Assembly (NCBI GenBank): GCA_041688215.1
Contig: JBDNIO010000023.1
Coordinates: 1 to 9,829, forward strand
From: JBDNIO01 sp041688215
GTDB lineage: Bacteria; Pseudomonadota; Gammaproteobacteria; Nevskiales; Salinisphaeraceae
DNA length: 9,829 nt
Direction of reading: 5' to 3'
Under the pieces are notes generated by a model, which was not told where the DNA came from, did no database searches, and was given only the letters and a program-made list of their open reading frames with translations. Position numbers and translations under genes: made by a program. Below, piece after piece: positions 1 to 7,385 of this stretch (its first letter is position 1; every line of letters begins with the position of its first letter).

Positions 1-124
1 GCCTGCCATTGGGCTGGACTGCGCTGTGTGCGCCCACCAGGTCTGTAGCTCATTGCAACCGCCTGATTCAAAGTGAAATCAGAAAGCTATTGTCCGGGTA
101 ATTTAGCTTGGCTATACAACGCTG

Positions 125-889
125 GTGAGTGAACGCTTACATGGCAACACCGAAATATTTATCACGGCGACAGACGGCAATCCGGCGCCGACCCAGTTAA
201 CCGATTCTGTTGACGGTGACTCGCTGCGGCCCGATCTGGCCAACAATGGGCGTGTGGTTTTTGAGTCTACCGCTGATCTGACTGGCAATAATTCCGGCGG
301 CAGTTCGGAAATTTTTGGTATGGAATCGGATGCTTCAGGACTTGTCCAGATTACCGATATAGGCAACGCCACAATGGCCGCCATCGCAGGTAATGGTAGC
401 CGCATCGCCTTCCAGTCCACCGCGAATCCCGATGAACAGAACAGCGATGGCAGCGCGGAAATTTTCATCGTCAACAGCGACGGTGAGAATCTGCAGCAAC
501 TCACTGCCTCGGGCGCTGCGTCCGCCCAGCCCAGCCTGTCCGACGATGGCGCGCGTGTGGCATTCCAGTCCAGCGGCGATTTGAGCGGCAACAATCCGGA
601 TGCAAACGGGCAGATATTTGTGCAAGACCCCGCATCAGGCGGCGGCAATGGCAACGATAATGGCAACGCGAACGACGGAGACGACCCCGCAATCTGCAAT
701 TTCGCACCCGGCTGTAGCGAGTGCTCGGGGTCGAATAACAGCAACCAGATTTTCAACAACGGCGACGGTAACAATATTCCAGGCAACAACCCAGCCACCA
801 ATCCCGCCACCGGCGGCGTGACTGATCCCACCCTGTCGTTACTGGTTTTTCTGGGGCTCGTCGGCGTCGCTCGCGGACGTCGCAAATAA
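125..889 (+). pseudogene. PD40/TolB-like beta-propeller repeat protein with C-terminal sorting tail, 5'-truncated
   Basis: The 254-residue frame carries at least three PD40-type repeats (about residues 38-78, 81-128 and 131-168). They share patterns such as VVFESTADLTGNN, IAFQSTAN and VAFQSSGDLSGNN, each followed by EIF or QIF and QLT or QIT. Such repeats form propeller blades of exported proteins. A low-complexity Asn/Gly/Asp linker follows (about 171-232) with three cysteines (191, 197, 200). The end is DPTLSLL, a hydrophobic stretch and RGRRK, resembling the MprA-tail, JDVT-CTERM or GlyGly-CTERM class of C-terminal sorting signals; the exact class is uncertain. The GTG at 125 is a poor start: no clear ribosome binding site, no signal peptide, and the protein begins inside a repeat (NTEIFITATDG). 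An in-frame TAG lies at 104-106. An exported protein should have a signal peptide and more blades, so I infer loss of the 5' part by deletion, frameshift or recombination. Function unknown. Confidence 0.65.
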
Positions 890-891
890 CG

Positions 892-1743
892 CTACGCCGG
901 TTTACGCGCCAGCACGATGCCGTATCGCCACAAGCCCTCTTGCAGCGTAGTCTGCTGCGCCAGCGACGAACGCCAGTTGGCGTCCTGCATTTCGCTGTGA
1001 ATCCGCAGCCAGCGGAAGACTCTGGCAATCGGCGCTGTCCACCGGCCGGTGTGATACAACCGCGACGCAGACGGGCGGATGTTGTCGGTGGCATCGGTTA
1101 TTTCAATGTGAGCAAATCCGGCGTAGCTCAAGGCCACGCTGAATTCATCGAATGTGTCCAGATCAGGCACCACCCATTTCTCAAACCAGCTGCGTAAATG
1201 CGCTTCGTCGGCGGCGCTTTGCTCGCGTCGGGTGCGGAAAAAATCGGAGAGTATCAGACGGCCACCCGGTTTGAGCAGGCGCATTGCCTCGCAGGTAAAG
1301 TCGCGCTTATCCTGAGCATGACACACGCTTTCTACCGCCCAGACCACGTCGAAACTGTTGTCGGAAAAGCCGGTTTTCGTGAAATTCCGCAGGCTGAATT
1401 GCGTGCGTGAAGTAACCTGTTTTTTATGCGCCATCTGGCGGGCAACTTCAATCTGGTCTGTTTCTATACTGATCCCATGGCACTGGGCACCACGCTGCGC
1501 GGCTAACCAGATTGAGGACCCACCCCAGCCGCAGCCGGCGTCCAGCACCTTGTCCGAGGCGTTGATTCTGGCCTGGTTGGCGAGCACTTCATTCAGCCGG
1601 CGCAGCGCCTGGACATGATTATTTACGCCTTCATCCCAGTAGCCGTAGTGCAGTGCCAGGCTGTCCTGTTTGGACCAGAGGCCGTAGTACTGCCATCGGG
1701 TTTCGTGGTAATAGCGGGCGACCGCTTCGGGGGAAAAATCCAT
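892..1743 (-). CDS. class I SAM-dependent methyltransferase (tocopherol/sterol/CFA-like group)
   Basis: This 283-residue cytoplasmic enzyme should transfer a methyl group from S-adenosylmethionine to a small acceptor. Motif I is VLDAGCGWGG at residues 66-75. An acidic residue at the end of strand 2 (E94 in GISIE) should bind the ribose. Motif II is FDVVWAVESVCH (131-142), and LLKPGGRLILSDFF (156-169) is the post-motif that closes the fold. The N-terminal region with YYHETRWQYYGLW and LHYGYWD (11-37) resembles the lid of methyltransferases related to tocopherol, sterol, sarcosine/dimethylglycine and cyclopropane-fatty-acid enzymes. The acceptor cannot be read from sequence. The ATG at 1743 lacks a strong Shine-Dalgarno sequence. 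Its stop lies only two bases from the convergent PD40 stop, leaving no room for a separate terminator. It is preceded by a 109-bp gap and appears to be its own transcription unit or weakly linked to the lipoprotein gene. Family assignment is firm; substrate is unknown. Confidence 0.88.
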   Translation of the reverse strand: MDFSPEAVARYYHETRWQYYGLWSKQDSLALHYGYWDEGVNNHVQALRRLNEVLANQARINASDKVLDAGCGWGGSSIWLAAQRGAQCHGISIETDQIEVARQMAHKKQVTSRTQFSLRNFTKTGFSDNSFDVVWAVESVCHAQDKRDFTCEAMRLLKPGGRLILSDFFRTRREQSAADEAHLRSWFEKWVVPDLDTFDEFSVALSYAGFAHIEITDATDNIRPSASRLYHTGRWTAPIARVFRWLRIHSEMQDANWRSSLAQQTTLQEGLWRYGIVLARKPA

Positions 1744-1774
1744 GGCGCAAGTTTACCCTAATCGGCTACTGGTC

Positions 1775-1816
1775 TGATTAATCACGCTCCTGGCACGCGA
1801 AATAACGCCCGGGAGC
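1775..1816. promoter_or_regulatory. palindrome and hairpin between methyltransferase and lipoprotein genes
   Basis: The gap at 1744-1852 holds a perfect 10-bp palindrome, TGATTAATCA (1775-1784). It is followed at once by an 8-bp stem (1786-1793 with 1809-1816, one wobble or mismatch) around a 15-nt loop. The stem could end transcription of the lipoprotein gene read from the right, but there is no T tract. The palindrome lies about 30 bp upstream of the methyltransferase start and could be an operator. Both roles are inference. Confidence 0.25.
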
Positions 1817-1852
1817 CAGCTTCCATACGTGCTGCCTGTTACACAAGGCTGT

Positions 1853-2086
1853 TTAGTAGACTACGGAGCGGTCCTCGATCTCATGCTTGCGCTTTTCGTA
1901 TTGTTCGCGGGTAATTCTGCCTTCGCGAAAATCTTCCTCGTTATCTTCGATGCGTTTCTTGTTATAGGCTTCGTATCCGATGCCGGCGACGCCAGCACCC
2001 ACCGCCGTACCTACAGCAGCGCGGTTGCTACAGCCAACCGTAGCGAAAGCGGCGATCAGAATTACAGCAAGTATTTTAATATTCAT
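1853..2086 (-). CDS. small glycine-zipper lipoprotein with SHOCT-like C-terminus
   Basis: The 77-residue product starts with a short lipoprotein signal sequence: basic N-terminus, hydrophobic core at 5-15, and a lipobox TVGC with the cysteine to be lipidated at 19. The mature part has a glycine-zipper-like stretch (AVGTAVGAGVAGIG, 24-37), as in small outer-membrane lipoproteins that pack against membranes. A charged segment follows, whose end FREGRITREQYEKRKHEIE (53-71) resembles the SHOCT motif, a short C-terminal oligomerisation module. A good ribosome binding site (AAGGAG, about 2092-2097) precedes the ATG. The gene lies 67 bp downstream of the CBS-domain gene on the same strand and may be read through from it. 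By analogy it would sit in the cell envelope with a structural or stress role. The exact function is not known. Confidence 0.8.
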   Translation of the reverse strand: MNIKILAVILIAAFATVGCSNRAAVGTAVGAGVAGIGYEAYNKKRIEDNEEDFREGRITREQYEKRKHEIEDRSVVY

Positions 2087-2153
2087 TAGTCTTCTCCTTG
2101 TTACTCAACACGCAAACAATATAACGCAAGAAAGCTTAACGAACACTGAACAC

Positions 2154-2582
2154 TTAACCGCTTATGTAATGCTCCAGTTGATCGATCATATACCGCTGTT
2201 CGGCGATAATGGCCTTTACCAGGTCGCCAATCGAAACCAGCCCTTTCAGATCGTCCCCTTCCATCACCGGCAGATGGCGGATCCGCTTTTCCGTCATCAG
2301 GGCCATGCAATTTTCCACCGATTGATCGGGGCGCACGCTGATTACACGGGTCGTCATCACATCACGCACCGAGGTCTGGCGCGATGCCCGGCCCGCGAGT
2401 ATCACCTTGCGCGCGTAATCGCGCTCGGTAAACACACCCGCAACGCGGCCATCATCCATCGCCAGCAAGGCGCCGATGTCTTTCTCCGCGATCAGTTCCA
2501 GCGCCTGGTAGACCGTTGCCTGGGGCGTGATAGTCCAGACCTCATGGCCTTTGTCTTCGAGCAATTCCTTTACGAGTTTCAT
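2154..2582 (-). CDS. two-CBS-domain protein (inosine-monophosphate-dehydrogenase-type CBS pair)
   Basis: The 142-residue soluble protein is almost entirely a tandem CBS pair (Bateman module): CBS1 at about residues 7-62 and CBS2 at about 75-130. Each domain ends with the usual nucleotide-contact pattern: GVFTERDYARKV with D55, and GLVSIGDLVKAI with D120. The linker segment VRDVMTTRVISVRPDQSV is typical of stand-alone bacterial CBS proteins. These modules bind adenine nucleotides such as AMP, ATP or S-adenosylmethionine and act as energy or ligand sensors, usually controlling a partner. No enzymatic domain is attached. A GGAGG ribosome binding site (about 2589-2593) lies just upstream of the ATG. 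The lipoprotein gene follows and the 24-residue membrane protein gene diverges from it, but the regulated partner cannot be told from sequence. Confidence 0.9.
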   Translation of the reverse strand: MKLVKELLEDKGHEVWTITPQATVYQALELIAEKDIGALLAMDDGRVAGVFTERDYARKVILAGRASRQTSVRDVMTTRVISVRPDQSVENCMALMTEKRIRHLPVMEGDDLKGLVSIGDLVKAIIAEQRYMIDQLEHYISG

Positions 2583-2594
2583 CTTGAGCCTCCA

Positions 2595-2606
2595 CCTGCA
2601 TGCAGG
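2595..2606. promoter_or_regulatory. 12-bp perfect palindrome CCTGCATGCAGG upstream of the CBS gene
   Basis: CCTGCATGCAGG reads the same on both strands and directly abuts the ribosome binding site of the CBS gene. It could be a repressor site covering the start of the message, or chance. No second copy is seen in the window. Confidence 0.25.
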
Positions 2607-2681
2607 AATGTGCGGTTGTTCCGAAAGTGGCTTGAAATCGTGAGCCTGGCTTCGAGTCGGGCAAGCCGTTTGTACCTGTTC

Positions 2682-2710
2682 AACATAATCCGATCAGGAT
2701 TTTCGGGCAA
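2682..2710 (-). promoter_or_regulatory. candidate sigma70-like promoter for the CBS gene
   Basis: On the minus strand TTGCCC (2705-2710) is followed after 17 bp by TATGTT (2682-2687), four of six consensus matches in each box. It lies about 100 bp upstream of the CBS start in the 188-bp divergent intergenic region. The match is moderate and there is no experimental support. On the plus strand a lone -10-like TATCAT (2730-2735) might serve the small membrane protein, but I find no -35 partner. Confidence 0.3.
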
Positions 2711-2770
2711 GTTCGCGTATTGTCTGCAGTATCATGCTCGCGGTACCAGCAACGCGTAAAGGAGCGATTG

Positions 2771-2845
2771 ATGCGTAATATTATTTATCTGATTGGTTTG
2801 GTTGTTGTGGTGCTTTTCGTGCTGTCTTTTCTGGGTATTACCTGA
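2771..2845 (+). CDS. 24-residue single-span hydrophobic membrane protein
   Basis: This very short frame starts with ATG seven bases after a strong AAAGGAG ribosome binding site (2758-2764) and ends with TGA at 2843-2845. The product starts MRNIIYLIGLVVVVLFVLSF and ends LGIT. A basic residue at position 2 is followed by about 18 continuous hydrophobic residues, as expected for a single inner-membrane helix with the N-terminus in the cytoplasm. Valine and leucine codons dominate and no charged residue interrupts the helix. The gene diverges from the CBS gene and ends 15 bp from the convergent TolC-type gene. Tiny hydrophobic proteins of this kind are often left out of annotation. Known examples modulate larger membrane complexes, but no partner is evident here. 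The ribosome binding site and clean hydrophobic composition make it likely real; function is unknown. Confidence 0.65.
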   Translation: MRNIIYLIGLVVVVLFVLSFLGIT

Positions 2846-2860
2846 GCACGCGCCGGCAAA

Positions 2861-4249
2861 CTATTCCTGTGTTGTCGCCAGCCACTGGTTGGCTCGCTGC
2901 AGGTCGGCTTGCGTTAGCACACCCGCGGCCTGGCGCAGGCGCAAGTCGGCTACCAGGCAGTCATACCAGGCCTGTTTGAGGGCCGCCTTGCGCTGGACCA
3001 GATCGATATCGGCCTGCAACACATCAAGGATGTTCCGGGTACCGGTCTGCAGGCCGGCCTTGGCCGCCCCGGCTGCCGCTTCACCAGATTTAATCGAGGC
3101 ATCAAGCGCATCGATGCGGGCGGCTGCCGCCTGCAGATCGCCGTAGGCGGTTTGCACGTCCAGACTCACCTGGCGCTGGGCCGCTATCAGATCCTGACGC
3201 GCCTGCTGGGCGGCGTATTGCGCTTCGTCCACCTCCGCATTTACCGAAAAACCGGCAAATAGCGGTACGCTGAGTTCGACGCCGAAGGACTGGTTTTCGG
3301 TTACGGGGGTCTGCACCGAGCCACTGAAGTTGAAGGACTGTTCGGTCTCTCCAATGCGCGCGACAAAATCCAGGGTGGGGTAATGCCCGCCGCGGGCCTG
3401 GCTGATGTCCTCTTCGGCGGCCTTCAGGCGGAGTTGCGCTGCGGCCACATCCGGGCTGCGCAGCAAGCCGATATCCACCCACGCGTCGGCGGATTTCGCG
3501 GGCGGCTGCGGTTTCACCGGCTCGGATACCGGCGCCAGCTCCCCGGGCACACGGCCGATCAACTGGCTTAGCGCATTGCGGGCCTGGCGCAACTGATTGC
3601 GGGCCTGGATATCGTCGACCCGGGTCTGGTCAAGTTCAGACTGGGCTTCCAGCGAATCGGTAATCGGAATCAGGCCCGACTCGTAAGAGGCCTTGGCGCG
3701 ATCAAGCTGACGCCGGATGAGTTCCTGCTGTTCCTGCGCGGTGGCCAGCGCTTGTGCGGCAGCCAGCACATCAAAATAGCGTTGCGCGCTGCGCACAATC
3801 AGGTCCTGTTCGGCGGCACTGTATTCAGCCAGCGCCACCTTGCTGCGCACCGCCGCGGCATCCTTGGCCTGAAACGCGGACCAGTTAAAGATCGGCTGGC
3901 GCAGATTCAGGTTTAGCGCCTGTTGATCCTCGAACTCGGGTTGCTCCTCCTCGGGCACCGCGGTACCATCACCATTTCCATCGCCACCTTGGCCGAAAAA
4001 CGAGGTGTTGTCATCGGATTTATCGATAGACTTTAATTGCGAGAAACTGGCACTGCCGCTCAGGTTGGGCAGCAGGCGGCCACGCGCCTGGCGATAGCGT
4101 GCATCCGCGCCACCCGCGGCGGCTTCGGCGGCGGCCAGCTGCGGATCCTGTTGGTAGGCACGCTGATAAATTTCCAGCAAATCTTCTGCTGCGTAACTCA
4201 CGCCAGGCAGAGCGAAAAACAGGCAGGTAATCAACCAGACTTTGTACAT
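2861..4249 (-). CDS. TolC-family outer-membrane efflux channel
   Basis: The 462-residue protein is the outer-membrane exit duct of the pump encoded upstream. A signal peptide covers residues 1-20, with likely cleavage after VSYA. Two outer-membrane-efflux repeats follow, in the N-terminal half (from about 21, with EDLLEIYQRAYQQDPQL) and the C-terminal half (from about 255). Helical-barrel segments such as GLIPITDSLEAQSELDQTR (192-210) and GLQTGTRNILDVLQADIDL (399-417) are typical of TolC proteins. As in TolC, trimers would form a beta-barrel through the outer membrane and a helical tunnel in the periplasm. An acidic, glycine-rich insert at about 75-108 lies where the first extracellular loop is expected. 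I chose the ATG at 4249, one base after the permease stop (TAACATG), which suggests coupled translation. A GTG at 4258 would add three residues and overlap the permease gene by eight bases. No separate Shine-Dalgarno sequence is seen. Confidence 0.93.
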   Translation of the reverse strand: MYKVWLITCLFFALPGVSYAAEDLLEIYQRAYQQDPQLAAAEAAAGGADARYRQARGRLLPNLSGSASFSQLKSIDKSDDNTSFFGQGGDGNGDGTAVPEEEQPEFEDQQALNLNLRQPIFNWSAFQAKDAAAVRSKVALAEYSAAEQDLIVRSAQRYFDVLAAAQALATAQEQQELIRRQLDRAKASYESGLIPITDSLEAQSELDQTRVDDIQARNQLRQARNALSQLIGRVPGELAPVSEPVKPQPPAKSADAWVDIGLLRSPDVAAAQLRLKAAEEDISQARGGHYPTLDFVARIGETEQSFNFSGSVQTPVTENQSFGVELSVPLFAGFSVNAEVDEAQYAAQQARQDLIAAQRQVSLDVQTAYGDLQAAAARIDALDASIKSGEAAAGAAKAGLQTGTRNILDVLQADIDLVQRKAALKQAWYDCLVADLRLRQAAGVLTQADLQRANQWLATTQE

Positions 4250-4250
4250 G

Positions 4251-7200
4251 TTAAACACCCGGCACCGGTTCGCCTTCGTGCGAACGACGTCGATGCGTCA
4301 AGCGATGCAGCCGATCACCCAGCACCAGCATGCAGGGCGTTAATACCAGCGTCAGTAGCGTCGCAAATATCAGCCCGCCGACAATCGCGGTGGCCAACTG
4401 CGCCCAATACTGGGTGGAGGGCGCGCCGAAGGTAACCTCACGAGCGAACAGGTTCACGTTCATCTTCATTACCATGGGCATGAGCCCCAGCACGGTGGTG
4501 ACGGTGGTCAGAATTACCGGGCGCATACGCTCGGCGCCGGTTTGCAGCACGGCATCGAACAGGTTTACGCCCTCCTCGCGCAGTACGTTGAAGGTGTCGA
4601 TAAGCACGATGTTGTTGTTCACCACGATGCCCGCGAGCGAGATCACGCCCATGCCGGACATGACCACGCCGAAGGTCTGGCCGGTAAGCATTAAACCGAT
4701 CAACACGCCGATGGTGGAAAACAGTACCGCGGACAGAATCAGGAATGATTGGTAGAAGCTGTTGAACTGCGTCAGCAGCACAATAGCGATCAGTGCCAGC
4801 GCGGCCAGAAAGGCCTTGCTAAGGAAGGACTCGGCCTTGCGGATGTCCTCGTCCTCACCCTTGAAGTTTACCTGCAGGGACGGCGCGAAATCTGCGTCCT
4901 CAAGATTGGCATCAACCCATTCTTTCAGTTTGCCAATTTGGCTGGCGACCACCACTCCGGAGGCAATGTCGGATTCCACCGTAATCGCCCGATTGCCATC
5001 GATGCGGTTGATACTCTGCACTTTCTGCGCAGGCACGCGCCGCACGAAATTGGACACTGGTGTCATACCGCCCTGGGTGTTGATACGCACATCGGAGAGC
5101 GCATCCAGGTCACGCGCGCCCTCGGAATAGCGCACGCGGATATCCAGCTCGTCCGCGGCATCGGCGGCGCGGTATTCACCGACCTTGATGCCCTGGGTCA
5201 CCAGTTGCACCGCTTGGCCGATGGTGGCGACATCGGCGCCGTAGCGCGCGGCCTCCGTGCGGTCAACATCCAGGCGCCATTCCAGACCCAGATTCGGCAG
5301 GCTATCGGTGATATCTACAAAGCCGCCGACCTCCTGCATGCCGCGGCGCAGGAATTTCGCGGCCTCGCGCAAGTCCTGCAAGCTGTAACCGGAGATTTCC
5401 ACCTCCACCGGTTTGCCCGCGCGCGGGCCGGCCTGGGGTTTTAGCACCTCGGTTTCTATACCGGGAACACTGGCCGCGCGCTCGCGCAGTTCGGACAGGA
5501 TGTCGTCGGTGGGCCGTCGCGTTTGCCAATTCTCCAGTTCAAGCTGGATCTGGCCGATGATGTCTGCGTCCTGGCGCCGGCCAAAATTGATACTTGAGCG
5601 GCTGTATGCAGACACTACGCCATTGGTGCCCTGCAGGCTTTTTTCGACCTTGCCCACCAGACGGTCGATTTCATGCACGGAGAGCGAACCGCGACCGCGG
5701 ATTTTTACAATCGCCTGCTCCGGCGCCACGTCGGGAAAAAACTCGACGCCCTTACCAAAAAATGAATAGGCAGCAAAGGTGGAAGCCAGCGCTATTACAG
5801 CGATAAAAAGTACCTTGCCGGCGTGCGGTAGTACACGCGTGAGCAGCGCCACGTAGCGCCCCGTCCAGCCCACCAGCGGATCCCCTGGTTTCCACGCCGG
5901 CTCACCGCCGTCGGGCGGCGTACCGCCAATGACGCCCCCCAGATTCGGGATAAAGATCAGCGCCATGAACAACGACGCCGACAACACGCAGATCAACGTA
6001 ATCGGCAGAAAGCGCATGAATTCGCCGATTACGCCGGGCCAGAAAAGTAATGGAATGAACGCCGCCAGGGTCGTAAGCGTGGAAGAAATCACCGGCCAGG
6101 ACATGCGCTGCGCGGCGTGCTTGTAGGCCGACATGCGGGTCTGGCCCTCGGCCTGATAGCGATCGGCAAGTTCGACCACGATGATGGTGCTGTCTACCAG
6201 CAGGCCCAGCGCCAGGATCAACCCGAACAGCACTACGATATTCACGGTCAGGCCCATGGCGCCGATCACCATGATGCCCAGCAGAAATGAGCCCGGAATG
6301 GAGATGCCGACCAGCATACCGGCACGCAGGCCGAGGATGCCGACAATCACGATCATCACCAGCAACACACCAGAGAGCACGTTATTCTGCAGGTCGGTGA
6401 GGTTGGATTTCACCTGGTCGGACTTATCCTGGGAATAGCCTACTTTCACGCCTTCTGGCCAGGCCTGGCTGACGCGTTCGGTGACTTCACGCACCGCGGC
6501 GCTGGTTTCGATGATGTTGGAGCCTAGTCGCTTGGAGATTTCCAGCGCCACCGTGGGCTTACCGTTGAGGCGGGCAAAGCCTTCCGGGTCCTTGAAGGCA
6601 CGCCGTACGCTGGCCACATCAGCCACCGTGACCACTTGGTTGCCGTCCTGTTTCACGGCCAGTGTCAGGAGTTTTTCCGGTTCATCAATAATGCCCGGCA
6701 CCTTGATGGAAAAACGCCCGCTGCCGGTGGTGATCGAGCCCGCCGGGACCAGTTGGTTATTGCGGCTTACCGCATCGAAAACCTCCTGCAGGGACAGGTT
6801 ATAAGTGTCCAGACGCACGGGGTCGACATTGATCTCGATAACCTCTTCGCGGTCACCGGCGATCTCGGCTTCAAGCACGGTAGAGATCGACTCCAGGCGG
6901 TCTTTCAGGTCGCGCGCCAGCGCCACCAGTGCGCGTTCGGAAATATCGCCGTAGAGGTTGATCACCATCATGGGAAACAACGCGACGTTGATTTCCTGGA
7001 TACGCGGCTCGTCGGTTTCCTCAGGTAATTCGGCGCGCGCGGTATCCACGCGTGCACGCACGTCGTCCAGGGCCTTGTCCGGGTCGAATCCGGCTTCAAA
7101 TTCCAGTTGCACAGTGGCGTAGTTTTCCGCGCCCTCCGAGTGCATTTCCTTCAAGCCCTCGAGCGTGCGCAGCTCCTGCTCCATGGGTTTAACCAGCAGG

Positions 7201-7385
7201 CGCACGGCGTCCTCGGGAGAGATGCCCAAATGCGTCATGGACACATAAATCGTGGGAAAGGTAACGTCGGGCTCGGCCTCCTTGGGGATACTCACATAGC
7301 TCATGGTGCCCGCCACCAGAATGGCGACCAGCCCCACAATTACCGTGCGCGGGCGTGAAAATGCCGCGTCGAGAACGCCTTTCAT
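4251..7385 (-). CDS. AcrB-type RND efflux permease
   Basis: The 1044-residue inner-membrane pump has the usual RND length and twofold plan: one transmembrane helix (about 12-30), a large periplasmic loop, a helix bundle (about 338-480), a second single helix (about 525-545), another periplasmic loop and a C-terminal bundle (about 857-1025). PKEAEPDVTFP (34-44) is a typical start of the porter domain. It would export substrates by proton antiport, together with the adaptor and channel in the same operon. In transmembrane helix 4 the AcrB aspartate pair is DS (D398, S399). In helix 10 the AcrB relay lysine position is asparagine (N923 in VVNNNIVLID). R955 in RMRPVILTT matches the conserved arginine region. 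Such variants occur in non-AcrB subfamilies, so the substrate cannot be inferred from AcrB. The start ATG overlaps the adaptor stop (ATGA). Confidence 0.95.
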   Translation of the reverse strand: MKGVLDAAFSRPRTVIVGLVAILVAGTMSYVSIPKEAEPDVTFPTIYVSMTHLGISPEDAVRLLVKPMEQELRTLEGLKEMHSEGAENYATVQLEFEAGFDPDKALDDVRARVDTARAELPEETDEPRIQEINVALFPMMVINLYGDISERALVALARDLKDRLESISTVLEAEIAGDREEVIEINVDPVRLDTYNLSLQEVFDAVSRNNQLVPAGSITTGSGRFSIKVPGIIDEPEKLLTLAVKQDGNQVVTVADVASVRRAFKDPEGFARLNGKPTVALEISKRLGSNIIETSAAVREVTERVSQAWPEGVKVGYSQDKSDQVKSNLTDLQNNVLSGVLLVMIVIVGILGLRAGMLVGISIPGSFLLGIMVIGAMGLTVNIVVLFGLILALGLLVDSTIIVVELADRYQAEGQTRMSAYKHAAQRMSWPVISSTLTTLAAFIPLLFWPGVIGEFMRFLPITLICVLSASLFMALIFIPNLGGVIGGTPPDGGEPAWKPGDPLVGWTGRYVALLTRVLPHAGKVLFIAVIALASTFAAYSFFGKGVEFFPDVAPEQAIVKIRGRGSLSVHEIDRLVGKVEKSLQGTNGVVSAYSRSSINFGRRQDADIIGQIQLELENWQTRRPTDDILSELRERAASVPGIETEVLKPQAGPRAGKPVEVEISGYSLQDLREAAKFLRRGMQEVGGFVDITDSLPNLGLEWRLDVDRTEAARYGADVATIGQAVQLVTQGIKVGEYRAADAADELDIRVRYSEGARDLDALSDVRINTQGGMTPVSNFVRRVPAQKVQSINRIDGNRAITVESDIASGVVVASQIGKLKEWVDANLEDADFAPSLQVNFKGEDEDIRKAESFLSKAFLAALALIAIVLLTQFNSFYQSFLILSAVLFSTIGVLIGLMLTGQTFGVVMSGMGVISLAGIVVNNNIVLIDTFNVLREEGVNLFDAVLQTGAERMRPVILTTVTTVLGLMPMVMKMNVNLFAREVTFGAPSTQYWAQLATAIVGGLIFATLLTLVLTPCMLVLGDRLHRLTHRRRSHEGEPVPGV

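Noticed and set aside
1..124. Possible end of an upstream gene (third frame, ending at about 96-98)
   Set aside because: Only about 30 residues are visible, with no family resemblance and no link to the PD40 repeats, so it cannot be supported.
643..680. Short GGCAAYG/AACGA-type repeats suggesting a CRISPR or tandem array
   Set aside because: They encode the Asn/Gly linker of the PD40 protein; units are too short and irregular, with no spacers.
112..885. 257-residue minus-strand frame opposite the PD40 gene
   Set aside because: Rich in Pro, Leu and Ser with no domain pattern. The opposite strand has clear repeats and a sorting tail, so this is a shadow.
1980..2759. 259-residue plus-strand frame spanning the lipoprotein and CBS genes
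   Set aside because: It crosses two well-supported minus-strand genes and their spacer, and shows no domain.
4749..5444. 231-residue plus-strand frame within the permease gene
   Set aside because: High in His, Arg and Gln, no recognisable motifs, fully inside a well-defined RND permease on the other strand.
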